Assembly (NCBI GenBank): GCA_012103315.1 | Contig: WLWZ01000002.1 | Location: 135,381 to 199,380, forward strand | From: Alphaproteobacteria bacterium | GTDB lineage: Bacteria; Pseudomonadota; Alphaproteobacteria; MPNO01; UBA2964 | Direction: 5' to 3' | DNA length: 64,000 nucleotides | Shown: positions 8,543 to 17,013 of the stretch, piece after piece | How the letters are laid out: each line of letters begins with the position of its first letter | Numbering within the stretch: the first letter of the stretch is position 1 | Program-made: the position numbers and the translations under genes | Notes under the pieces: generated by a model | Databases searched by the model: none | What the model was told of the DNA's origin: nothing | The model's input: the letters and a program-made list of their open reading frames with translations, nothing else

Positions 8543-9883
8543 TTATTCAGCAGCAGCCGGGGCTGCGGGACGGCCAATCCCCGGCGGCGCTGCCCCGGGG
8601 GTAAACTTAAGATAAAACACGGCCACAAAAACAATCGCGATACAGGGTAGCAAGATCATGCAAATCGTTGTCCAACCGACGCTATTTTGCAGTAAACCAG
8701 CGGAAAGTGAAAACGCCGCAACAGACTGAAAGACCATAAAGTCATTCATGCCTTGAGCTTTCGCTTTCTCTTCGGGGCGATACATTTTGGTCAGCAAATG
8801 CGTGGCACCAACAAACAAGAAGTTCCAACCGCACCCGACGCATACATTGGCAAACCAGAAATGCTGCATAGTTCCGCCTGACATCCCAATCAGCGCCGCC
8901 ATACTCGACAGCACCAGTCCTGCCAGCAGGACGTTCAACACCCCGAATTTCTTGATCAATGAGCCGGTAAAAAAAGACGGCGCAAACATGCCGAACATGT
9001 GCCATTGCGCGATAAAGGCAGAATCCACAAAGGTGTGGCCGTACTCTTTAACCATCGCGAGTGGCGTTGCCGCCATCATCAACACCATCACACCCCAGCC
9101 GATAACCGCACATAGAACCGCCACGACATAGCCAGGCTGCCGAATAACCTCGCCCATCGACCGGCCGGAATTTTCAAATTTTTGCTGTTCCTGTTTCGGA
9201 AAACCGACCAGCGAGACCATAAAGATCAATAAGATCGGCAAGAAGGCGAGCACAATAAACGTACTGGCAAACTGATACGGCGGGTTCTGTCCCGGCGTGA
9301 CCGTTGCAGAGGCTGCAATCCCGGGACCACAGATGAACTCAATAGCTTTGGCAAATGTCTCATTGCCAAGCCACAGGCTGGAGACATCATGGGTCCATTT
9401 AGAAATTTCTGGTCCGATGAATGCTGCCAAAACACCGCCACCAACGACCAAAGAAATCGCAATACTCTGCCATTTTTCATCGGCGACATCTGCGGCGGCA
9501 AATCGATAAGTTTGGCCGGAAATCGTATAGGCGCCAAAGAAAATAATCGCGACCAGATAAAGTTCAAACGACCCCTGAAAAATTGCCGCAGCAGCGATAA
9601 TGGCGCCGAGTGAACCCATCAAAGCGCCGAAGATAAACCCTGTGCGTCGGCCAAACCGTCGCATCATCATCGCCAGAGGGATCGAGAACGCTGCGGTGGC
9701 TTCCCACTGCAAAGCCTGTGGTAACGTCGCCAGCGATTTATCTGAGGCCAGAGCAAGACCGACCAGCGCCGATACAGATAGGACAACGCCGGTTGAACTG
9801 TTAAACAGCGCCTGACACAGGGCCAGCAAAGCGACGTTTTTTTTCATACCGGGTTTGCCGGTCGGTTCTGAGGAGTCGGCCAT
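8543..9883 (-). CDS. MFS transporter
   Basis: This 446-residue protein has about 12 hydrophobic segments and the loop motif [21 protein letters not shown] between helices 2 and 3, which matches the major facilitator signature. A second basic loop (IKKFGVLN) follows the central region. The C-terminus is Ala/Pro-rich and soluble. The substrate is unknown; the enlarged loop after helix 5 or 6 resembles carriers of small organic acids but is not diagnostic. It lies between an SDR and rlmN, all on the minus strand. Met13 is an alternative start. Confidence 0.88.
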   Translation of the reverse strand: MADSSEPTGKPGMKKNVALLALCQALFNSSTGVVLSVSALVGLALASDKSLATLPQALQWEATAAFSIPLAMMMRRFGRRTGFIFGALMGSLGAIIAAAAIFQGSFELYLVAIIFFGAYTISGQTYRFAAADVADEKWQSIAISLVVGGGVLAAFIGPEISKWTHDVSSLWLGNETFAKAIEFICGPGIAASATVTPGQNPPYQFASTFIVLAFLPILLIFMVSLVGFPKQEQQKFENSGRSMGEVIRQPGYVVAVLCAVIGWGVMVLMMAATPLAMVKEYGHTFVDSAFIAQWHMFGMFAPSFFTGSLIKKFGVLNVLLAGLVLSSMAALIGMSGGTMQHFWFANVCVGCGWNFLFVGATHLLTKMYRPEEKAKAQGMNDFMVFQSVAAFSLSAGLLQNSVGWTTICMILLPCIAIVFVAVFYLKFTPGAAPPGIGRPAAPAAAE

Positions 9884-9935
9884 TAAGGTTCCAATGATTC
9901 TGATACGGGGAACGAAGGGTATCTACCCAACTATT

Positions 9936-10721
9936 CTAATGCATATACATGCCGCCATCTACGTTAACGGTTTGACCGGTGATAAAACCAGCCGCCCCAC
10001 TCAGTAAAAAGATAACCGCACCAACCAGATCATCAGGTGTTTGCGGTCGTTTGAAACATTTCCCGTCATCTTTGCCGCCAAGATAGTTTGACGACGAAGA
10101 TGACATTTGTGTCTCGCTCAACGTAAAGCCCGGCGTGATGGCATTGACACTAATTTTATCGTCACCCACTTCACGGGCCAGAGCGCGGGTCAGCCCAACA
10201 ACACCGGCCTTGGAGGTTGTATAGTCGAGCCGATTGGGATTGCCCTCCCAAATGCGCCCAGACGAAATATTGACGATACTGCCACCACCGCGTTTTTGCA
10301 TATGAGGGTACACTGCGCGGCTGCATAAAAAGATACCTTTCAGATTAACGGCCATGACTGAATCCCAGCGCTCCACTGAGATTTCGAACCAGTCTCCCCG
10401 CGGCAAAACACTCATCAAAGAAGCGTTGTTGATCAGCCCATCAATCCCGCCAAATTCACCAACAGCGGCATCTGCCATCGCCTGAACAGCGGCTTCATCC
10501 GTAACATCGGTTGGGACGGAGAGAGCCTGACCGCCAGCATCGCGAATTTCTGCCGCGACATCATTTGCTTCGTTGGTCGCAATATCAGCCAGAACAACTT
10601 TTGCGCCGCCTTCTGCCAAGCGTTGGCTATAGACCTTGCCAATACCAGTTCCGCCGCCGGTGACGATGACAACTTTATCTTTCACGCTATAGGCCGTGTT
10701 GACGTCAAACGCTGTGCTCAT
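9936..10721 (-). CDS. SDR-family NAD(P)-dependent oxidoreductase
   Basis: This 261-residue classical short-chain dehydrogenase has the cofactor loop GGGTGIG at about residues 22-28, INNASL, the catalytic NISSG serine and the YTTSK tyrosine/lysine pair. The C-terminus ends in the common GQTVNVDGGMYMH. A QMSSSSSNYLGGKDDGKCFKRPQ insert after the substrate loop resembles the CIKRPEEPEDL segment of the SDR at 49318-50076, so the two may act on similar substrates. An alcohol or 3-hydroxyacyl substrate is likely but cannot be specified. RBS GGAGAGCGAC precedes the start. Confidence 0.92.
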   Translation of the reverse strand: MSTAFDVNTAYSVKDKVVIVTGGGTGIGKVYSQRLAEGGAKVVLADIATNEANDVAAEIRDAGGQALSVPTDVTDEAAVQAMADAAVGEFGGIDGLINNASLMSVLPRGDWFEISVERWDSVMAVNLKGIFLCSRAVYPHMQKRGGGSIVNISSGRIWEGNPNRLDYTTSKAGVVGLTRALAREVGDDKISVNAITPGFTLSETQMSSSSSNYLGGKDDGKCFKRPQTPDDLVGAVIFLLSGAAGFITGQTVNVDGGMYMH

Positions 10722-10805
10722 GTCGCTCTCCTCGGATTACAAATTTATAGGGCCCCGACGTAGCGCGATCAGCGCGATCAGGCAATGTAGCAACGGGTTA
10801 TTATT

Positions 10806-11357
10806 CTATTTTTTGTGGCAAGCTTTGTTGATCGCCTTATGGGCTGCCGTAAAACCGGAAAGCGAATAGCGATCTTTCGTCACAGTCCCTCGCTTCGATG
10901 TTCCCGTGACAATCATGGTTGTTCCAGCCCGCATCGCCGCAACCAGGGCAGCGTCCCCACGGGCATCACGTGACCACGCGGTTGTGCCATCCGTAAACAT
11001 GGAAAAAGATTTTTTATCGATTTTCACACCAACGGCACTGTCTTTCTTGTAACGGTAACCTGCCGTGATAGAAACTTCGTTGTGGGCACGGTCAGCGATG
11101 CGATGGGTGACCTGCAAATAGGTCGGGCCTCGACGTTTATATTTGCCCACTGACTTCTTGGGCTCACCATGAATGTAGCAGACCTTGCCTTTCTTTTTAC
11201 CCGCAAGATGAACTGACCAGTCTTTAAAGACCTCGGCAGACTTCACGCCAGCGCTTTGTATAGGTGCCGCGGCAATAACCAAAAAACCGGAAAGTAGCAT
11301 CACCAATGTCGAGACTGTTTTCGTTCTCACTACCTTAAATCCTTGCATTCTTCTCAA
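10806..11357 (-). CDS. Invasion-associated locus B (IalB) family secreted protein
   Basis: This protein of 183 residues or slightly fewer opens with a signal peptide ending near AAAPIQSAG. It continues with FKDWSVHLAGKKKGKVCYIHG, the typical FxDWxxxC start of IalB domains, and two Cys residues that may form a disulfide (KVCYIHG and KACHKK). IalB proteins are periplasmic or outer-membrane associated and common in alphaproteobacteria; the name comes from Bartonella and does not imply virulence here. A TTG at 11357 has GAGATAAG about 7 bases upstream. The ATG at 11348 has its purine run too close, so I keep the TTG. It lies 9 bp after the TrmH-type gene. Confidence 0.82.
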   Translation of the reverse strand: MRRMQGFKVVRTKTVSTLVMLLSGFLVIAAAPIQSAGVKSAEVFKDWSVHLAGKKKGKVCYIHGEPKKSVGKYKRRGPTYLQVTHRIADRAHNEVSITAGYRYKKDSAVGVKIDKKSFSMFTDGTTAWSRDARGDAALVAAMRAGTTMIVTGTSKRGTVTKDRYSLSGFTAAHKAINKACHKK

Positions 11358-11366
11358 TAGCTTATC

Positions 11367-11933
11367 TCAGGTCTTTTCAGACATCGCTGTCTTTTTTTGT
11401 CGTCGGCGTTCCTTTTTTTTCCATACAGGGTCGCCAAACGCGTGTTCAGGTACAGGCTCAATTGGTCCTCCCGGCATAACCGGACGCCCGCCAAACCGAC
11501 CAAGAGTGGCTACACGGTCATACATGACAATAGCGCCCGCCGTTGCAAGATTCAGTGAAAATTGCGTCGGAATTTTGACGATGTGGTCACAACATTCCTG
11601 TAGTGACGAGGATAGGCTACCGCGCTCCATTCCCAAGACGTACGCGGCATTTCGTGGGTGTCTAAAACTCGGCAGTTCAACAGCGTCATCCGTCAACTCA
11701 ATACCAACCAAAGAACAACGATCTGGCAGCCGCATCGACTCTACATTATCAAAGCTATAAAAAGGGACCTGTCCGGCCATTTCCGACGTATCGGATTTCA
11801 TGCGGTCAGGATCGAATTTTGCATCGATGGTAAAGACAAAACCTGCGCCAAACCCATGTGCTGTCCGAAACAAATTTCCCGCATTCATCGGTTTCGAAAC
11901 CCCTTCGACACCGATGCCAAAATATCCGCGCAT
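11367..11933 (-). CDS. TrmH/SpoU-family RNA 2'-O-methyltransferase
   Basis: This 188-residue SPOUT-fold protein has the motif-1 segment NAGNLFRTAHGFGA near residue 18, the motif-2 VLGMERGSL near residue 105 and the motif-3 FSLNLATAGAIVMYDR near residue 130. These form the trefoil-knot SAM site. Members methylate ribose 2'-O in tRNA or rRNA. The C-terminal tail is short and strongly basic (KKKERRRQKK), which fits RNA binding. It probably shares a transcript with ialB downstream; the divergent methyltransferase gene at 12007 begins 73 bp away. The target nucleotide cannot be told. Confidence 0.88.
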   Translation of the reverse strand: MRGYFGIGVEGVSKPMNAGNLFRTAHGFGAGFVFTIDAKFDPDRMKSDTSEMAGQVPFYSFDNVESMRLPDRCSLVGIELTDDAVELPSFRHPRNAAYVLGMERGSLSSSLQECCDHIVKIPTQFSLNLATAGAIVMYDRVATLGRFGGRPVMPGGPIEPVPEHAFGDPVWKKKERRRQKKTAMSEKT

Positions 11934-12006
11934 TCTGAACCAACCTTTCTATCTATAACTATCAGAATCCAGACGAACCAACGCAACCCCTCTCAGGAAA
12001 ACATAG

Positions 12007-13260
12007 ATGACGACTTCTGACGGCGTTGCAGCGCTGAGCGAACAATATGAGACCTTTCCTTACCCGCCCCGTGACCCGAAGGACGAAGCGCAACGTTTAA
12101 TAACGGGCTCTCCGAGTCAGCTGGCAGAGCTAAATCATTATATTTTTGGCGGCAGACGGGATTTTTTCAAACCTTTCAGAGCACTTGTTGCCGGTGGGGG
12201 TACCGGCGATGCTGCGATCATGCTCGCACAACAATTAGCCGATACCGGTGGCCCCGGAGAAGTAATCTACCTTGACCACTCAGCGGCTTCGCGGAACATC
12301 GCGGAAGGCAGGGCAAAAGCACGTGGCCTCAAAAATATCACTTTTCATTCCGGCTCACTGCTTGACATCGCAGCGATTGCACCTGGCCCCTATGATTATA
12401 TCGATTGTTGTGGGGTCCTCCATCATTTGCCCGATCCGTCCGCAGGATTGAAAGCACTCTATGATGTGCTTGCCGACGATGGCGGGATGGGTCTGATGGT
12501 CTATGCGCCATACGGACGCGCGGGTGTTTATCAAACACAGGCGATGCTGCGTTCTTTGGAAATCCCGAATGAGGAGCCGACGCAGCGAGTCAAAACCGCT
12601 CGAGCCCTTCTCGAAGACCTGCCACAAACGAACGAACTCCGGCGCAATCCGTTGGTAGGCGATCATCTGAATGAAGGTGATGCAGGATTATATGACCTCT
12701 TGCTACATAGTCAGGACCGGGCGTACACCGTCTCAGAGTTGGCGGAATTTGTTGCCGACGCGCGTATGAGCTTTGCCGCCTTCATTGCGCCCTTCGGGTA
12801 TGACCCTTCGCTGCATATCAAGAATTCCGACATACTTAACCGGCTGAACGCATTAACTTGGATCGAGCGCTGTGCCTTTGCGGAGAAGCTGACCTGCAGC
12901 CAGAAAACACACATATTTTATACAACTAAAAAGACACGTGGCGGACAGAGTATTGCGCAGGTAGGTGACTTGGATTTAGCGCCGGTGCTCGTCGGTCTCG
13001 ATGCAAAACAAGCCGCTGCCGCGCTTCGCAAGTCGGGTCAGCTAAACGCAGAGCTGGAGGGACTTAAACTCTCCTTCGCCATATTAGAAGATGAATGCAC
13101 AGTTCTCGAACTAATGAACGGCAAACACACGCGGCAAGATATTTTAAACGCCGTTACTGCCCTTCGCGCGGATATGACGCCGGAATCCTTTGACGCTGCT
13201 TATGATCGATTATTCAGAGTTTTGAACGGACTCAACTTGGCATTTCTGCAGTCGACGTAA
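12007..13260 (+). CDS. Class I SAM-dependent methyltransferase with C-terminal extension
   Basis: This 417-residue protein has a Rossmann methyltransferase domain in its first 230 residues: motif I VAGGGTGDAAIMLA, acidic motif II IYLDHS, and motif IV DYIDCCGVLHHLPDP. The N-terminal YETFPYPPRDP segment recurs in this type of protein. After residue 240 comes a roughly 175-residue region I cannot assign. It contains a helical TVSELAEFVADARMSFAAF part and a late LELMNGKHTRQDILNAV part that resembles small winged or PqqD-like modules. The substrate is unknown. AGGA lies 8 bases before the ATG. Confidence 0.8.
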   Translation: MTTSDGVAALSEQYETFPYPPRDPKDEAQRLITGSPSQLAELNHYIFGGRRDFFKPFRALVAGGGTGDAAIMLAQQLADTGGPGEVIYLDHSAASRNIAEGRAKARGLKNITFHSGSLLDIAAIAPGPYDYIDCCGVLHHLPDPSAGLKALYDVLADDGGMGLMVYAPYGRAGVYQTQAMLRSLEIPNEEPTQRVKTARALLEDLPQTNELRRNPLVGDHLNEGDAGLYDLLLHSQDRAYTVSELAEFVADARMSFAAFIAPFGYDPSLHIKNSDILNRLNALTWIERCAFAEKLTCSQKTHIFYTTKKTRGGQSIAQVGDLDLAPVLVGLDAKQAAAALRKSGQLNAELEGLKLSFAILEDECTVLELMNGKHTRQDILNAVTALRADMTPESFDAAYDRLFRVLNGLNLAFLQST

Positions 13261-13507
13261 CGCATTACTCAGCGGCGGAAGGTCGTTCCACTGCCCGCCA
13301 GGCCGGAAAGCGAACAATTACCGATGTCCCCACCCCGACGGTGCTATCAACCGTCAAGGTGCCCCCATGGAGTTCAACCAGAGACTTTGTCAGAGGCAAT
13401 CCAAGCCCCGTTCCTTCGTGGCGACGGCTGAGTGTACTATCCACCTGCCCAAATGGCATTAGCGCCTGGACAAGATCTTCCTCTGCGATACCGATCCCCG
13501 TATCACT

Positions 13508-13617
13508 AACCGTCAATGCCATGGTTTCAGCCTGGTCATACTGCGCTGAAACGGAAATCGACAACCGTCAATGCCATGGTTTCAGCCTGGTCATACTGCG
13601 CTGAAACGGAAATCGAC
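13508..13617. repeat. Exact 55-bp direct tandem duplication (two copies)
   Basis: Copy one is 13508-13562 and copy two is 13563-13617; each begins AACCGTCAATGCC and ends AAATCGAC. They are identical and directly abutting. The unit is not a multiple of three, so it shifts the kinase frame: the longer fragment ends in ALTVVDFRFSAV and a stop. Deleting one unit joins MALTV directly to SDTGIGI, the expected HATPase G1 box. Confidence 0.98.
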
Positions 13618-14693
13618 CCTCCACGCTCCGTAAATTTAACCGCGTTGCTGAGAAGATTGATCACGAACTGTTTGATTTTTCTTTCATCGGCACACAGGAG
13701 GGGTAAGGACTCATCAATATTTGATTCAATGACCAGGCCACCTTCATCGATGCGCGGCGCAACGACCCGTAAACACCGTTCCACGCAAAAACCAATATTA
13801 ACCTCTTCTTCCGACAGATCGAGTTTTCCAGCCTCAATTTTTGAAAGATCAAGGATGTTATTAACGACATCGTGAAGATGGCTACCGCTTTGATAAATAT
13901 CACGCACATAATCGCTGTACTGATCATTCCCAAGCGGTCCCAGCATTTCACGCTGCATCAAATCCGAGAAGCCTATAATCGCGTTCAACGGCGTTCGGAG
14001 TTCATGACTCATATTTGCAAGAAATTCGGTCTTGGTCCGATTGGCAATATCGGCTTCTTCCTTGCTTTTGATAAGAACCTCTTCCGCATTTATTTGCTTT
14101 GTCACATCGCGCATCACCACGATACCGCCGCGTTCACCTTCCCATTCGATGGCAGCCGCCGCCACCTCCGCCCAAAACCAAGACCCATCAAGCCGGATAC
14201 GCTTTTGCCGCATAAAGACAGTGCGGGTTCCTTCCCCAACCACGAGACTACGACGTTTAACAACGGTTTCATGAAATTCTGGATGGGTAAGATCAAGCGC
14301 TTCTTTCCCCGACAGGTCTTCCGGCGTTTCTGCACCAAATAGATTTAGGGCTGCTTCGTTGGACAACACGATATGGCCACCCTTATGAACATAAACCGCA
14401 TCAGGAAGCAGATTGACCAACGCGCGATATCGCTCATCACTTTCCCGCAGCCGTTTCTCGTTCTCACGACGGTCCGTAACGTCTTCCGTCAAAGTGACGG
14501 TAAATCCTTCCGGCGTCCGGTGTTCAGTCACCATATACCAACGATTGGCGCCACCCTGACACTCGTAAGAACCATTGGCGGCTTGATGCCGTTTCCGACG
14601 TTCAGTGAGCCAGTCTTGCATCGTTTCGTCACCAAAATACTGCCGAATGCCATCAGCCATGCCACCGACGACATCCTCAAACGATGCGCCTTC

Positions 14694-14696
14694 CTA
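14694..14696 (-). other. In-frame TAG inside the fourth PAS domain of the kinase
   Basis: The reading frame runs NPAVI-TAG-EGASFEDVV and continues unbroken in the same frame into MADGIRQYFGDE and the rest of the kinase. The residues after the stop fit the PAS consensus (a GxxFEDxV helix), so the codon replaced a sense codon rather than ending a protein. CAG (Gln) to TAG is the simplest single change, but this is inference. Confidence 0.85.
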
Positions 14697-16160
14697 AATT
14701 ACCGCCGGATTGGAGTGATAGGTCATCACCCGATGATTCCAAAGAACCAACCGGTCCTCCTTATCCCACAACATAAATCCGTTAGGCATCGTATCAATAG
14801 CTTGCAGCAACCACAGATGAGCCTGACGCGCACTCTCCTCAATTTGACGCTGTTCTGTGACATCCATAACGATGCCATCCCACACAATGGCACCATCGCC
14901 ACGCTGATGAGGGCGCCCCATAGACTGAAGCCAAACCGCTGATCCATCCTTTTTGATCAGCGGTATTTCCATCGACAACGGCGTCATATTCTCTGCTGAC
15001 TCCTGCAGATTTCGAAAATACTCGTCACGAAATTCAGGTCTGATAAGATCGGTAAAGGGAGAAAGGTCGTCGCGCAATTCTTCCGGCGACAACCCAGTAA
15101 TTTCCTCGATGCCAGCGCTGGCATAGCTAAAACGGAGTTTACCGGATGGCTCCATGACACGCTGAAACACAGCCCCTGGCATATTATCGGTTACCGCGCC
15201 AAACCGTCTTTCGGTCTCCGCGTAGGCCGCATCGGCTTCCTTTCGGGCAGATATATCTCTAACGACCCCCAAGAATGCTGGCACACCCTCCCATTCAATA
15301 AAGGTCGCTACTGTTTCAACATCGACAATCGAGCCGTCGAGTCGGATACGCCTTTGTTCCGCCGGATCAAGTTGATCATGTTCCTTGAGAACGAGCGTTC
15401 GCCGTTTGAGCTGCAATACGCGATCTTCTTCAGGTACGAAGCTTAGCGAATCCTTACCAATCAATTGATCAGCTGTTTCCGCTCCAAAAAGGCGTATCGC
15501 CGCAGCGTTAACGAAAACAATTTTCTCGTCGATATGAATGATCACGGCATCGGGCAGCGTTTCCAGCAATTCCCGATGCAGGTTCTCGCTGTACAGCAGT
15601 CGTTCTTCACGCACTTTAATTTCTGTCAGATCTGAATATACACCGACTACGCCACCCTCGCGGGTTCGGTTTTTAATCTGCTTCTTCCATTGGCCGGAGG
15701 GGTACAGAATTTCTGACACCGAGGGCAAATCAGTATGCCGCGACCTTACTTTTTTGATCAATTCTTCGTTGGGTTCATCAGCTCCATCAAATTGTCCTGA
15801 CAACATCGCGGCTTCAATAAGATCATCAAAAGTCTTGCCGACCTCAACTGCGTCAGGGCAAGAAGACCAAATATCTTCGGCATATTGTCGATTAAAAATT
15901 TGCAGCCGGTCCTCGGCATCAAAAAGAGCAAACCCCTCTGACATAACCTCTATGGCTTCCCGCAACCGTTGTGCGGACTGGTTATGCTGCGCCTCAAGAT
16001 GCTTAATTTTGTTCTGCGCGTGAACCTGCTCAGCCTCAAGGTCGGCTATTCTCGCCTTGAGTTTCTCCTTTTCAGAATCGTTTTCTTGTCCACCCATCAG
16101 TCAGGCGAGCCCAGTATTCCATAGGTTTCAGCAACAACACTGCATTACGGTCTATGGTTC

Positions 16161-16177
16161 GTTAACAACCCGTTAAC
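16161..16177. promoter_or_regulatory. CtrA-like site TTAA-N7-TTAAC upstream of the kinase pseudogene
   Basis: GTTAAC-AACCC-GTTAAC is a perfect palindrome. It matches the full CtrA consensus (two TTAA boxes spaced by 7 bases, the second followed by C) on both strands. It lies 64-80 bp upstream of the kinase start at 16097 and just after the sirtuin stop at 16184. CtrA is a master cell-cycle and motility regulator of alphaproteobacteria; no ctrA gene is in the window. Confidence 0.5.
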
Positions 16178-16183
16178 TATTGG

Positions 16184-16942
16184 TCAATTTACCCCGATGG
16201 CATCGCCCAAAATGGGACCTATTTCCATATTGAGAACCAAATCGGCAAAACTATCGAGATCAGTGGGCTCGCGATTTAAGATGACCAAAGCAGCCCCTTT
16301 TTGCGCTGCCGTCTGCGGAAATCCGGCAGCGGGATAGACCTGCAAAGAGGAACCGATCGCCAAAAACAGATCGCAGGCCAGCGTTTCTTCCTGGGCGCGG
16401 CGCATAGGACCTTCAGGCATTGGTTGCCCAAATGAAATTGTCGCTGCCTTCAGCAACCCGCCACAGGCATCACAATCGAGGATCGTTCCATCATTCAGGA
16501 AGGCCTGCCGTATAGGGTCAAAATCGTGTCGTAATCCGCAAGCAAGACATGATGCGTAGGTGCTATTGCCATGCAATTCGACAATTTTGTCTTCGGAAAT
16601 CCCGGATTCGAAATGCAGCCCATCGGTGTTTTGAGTGATAACTGCCGAAACCTTACCGTCGCGGACCAACTTCTCAACCGCCCGATGACCGCGATTAGGC
16701 TCCGCCCCTTCAAAACCGTAAGAGTCATCGAATTTCCGACGCCAAGATTCACGACGCGATTCCTCAGAAGAAATGTAATCGTTATAAAGAATTGGGCTGT
16801 ATTTGGTCCAAACCCCGCCCGGGCTCCGAAAGTCAGGAATACCAGATTCCGTGCTGATCCCAGCACCAGTAAACACCACCGCCCGTTTGCTGACATCAAG
16901 CAGTCGGCGAAATTCCTCCAACCGCCATTGATCATCCGACAT
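16184..16942 (-). CDS. cobB: Sir2-family NAD-dependent protein deacylase (sirtuin)
   Basis: This 252-residue cytosolic sirtuin removes acetyl or other acyl groups from lysines, consuming NAD+. The NAD-binding GAGIS is at residues 26-30, QNTD at 104-107, the catalytic H124 is in ELHGN, and the structural zinc ligands are C132, C135, C157 and C160. It follows aacS by 71 bp on the same strand. Since AMP-forming acyl-CoA synthetases are classic sirtuin substrates, AacS is the obvious candidate target. The symbol is used in the broad bacterial sense. Confidence 0.95.
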   Translation of the reverse strand: MSDDQWRLEEFRRLLDVSKRAVVFTGAGISTESGIPDFRSPGGVWTKYSPILYNDYISSEESRRESWRRKFDDSYGFEGAEPNRGHRAVEKLVRDGKVSAVITQNTDGLHFESGISEDKIVELHGNSTYASCLACGLRHDFDPIRQAFLNDGTILDCDACGGLLKAATISFGQPMPEGPMRRAQEETLACDLFLAIGSSLQVYPAAGFPQTAAQKGAALVILNREPTDLDSFADLVLNMEIGPILGDAIGVN

Positions 16943-17013
16943 TACGGCTCTCTCCCGGCAAATATTTCTCTATCAGGAGCAGGAAGTCTAAGGAGACCAC
17001 CGTGAGCACGCAA

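Larger units (their letters stand above)
13265..16097 (-). pseudogene. Multi-PAS sensor histidine kinase, broken by a stop codon and a frameshifting duplication
   Basis: Read from 16097 downward, this is one ancestral gene. It begins with a coiled-coil-like charged helix (EKLKARIADLEAEQ), followed by four PAS domains (about residues 45-160, 170-290, 300-420 and 430 onward) and a fifth PAS near residue 560. A HisKA domain follows with the phospho-acceptor H in FLANMSHELRTPLN, then a HATPase with N-box NLLSNAVKF, G1 DTGIGI and G2 GTGLGL. There is no membrane segment, so it is a cytosolic sensor. An in-frame TAG at 14694-14696 interrupts PAS4, and an exact 55-bp duplication (13508-13617) shifts the frame inside the HATPase. 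Removing one copy leaves 2778 bp, exactly 926 codons. No other lesion is visible, so decay is recent or the lesions are assembly errors. Confidence 0.88.

Noticed and set aside
9915-9935. GGGTA-TC-TACCC hairpin after the SDR gene
   Set aside because: The stem is only five pairs with a two-base loop and no T-run, too weak to call a terminator.
10771-10788. Tandem GCGCGATCA 9-mer repeat downstream of ialB
   Set aside because: Two short copies only, in a GC-rich non-coding stretch; no evidence of function.
13265-13564. Short kinase fragment as an independent gene
   Set aside because: It starts inside the duplicated unit and contains only the end of a HATPase; it is the 3' part of the broken kinase.
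14694-14696. TAG read as a recoded amino acid (pyrrolysine-type)
   Set aside because: Other genes in the window stop at TAG normally (e.g. 7138, 6908), and the gene has a second lesion, so nonsense decay is simpler.
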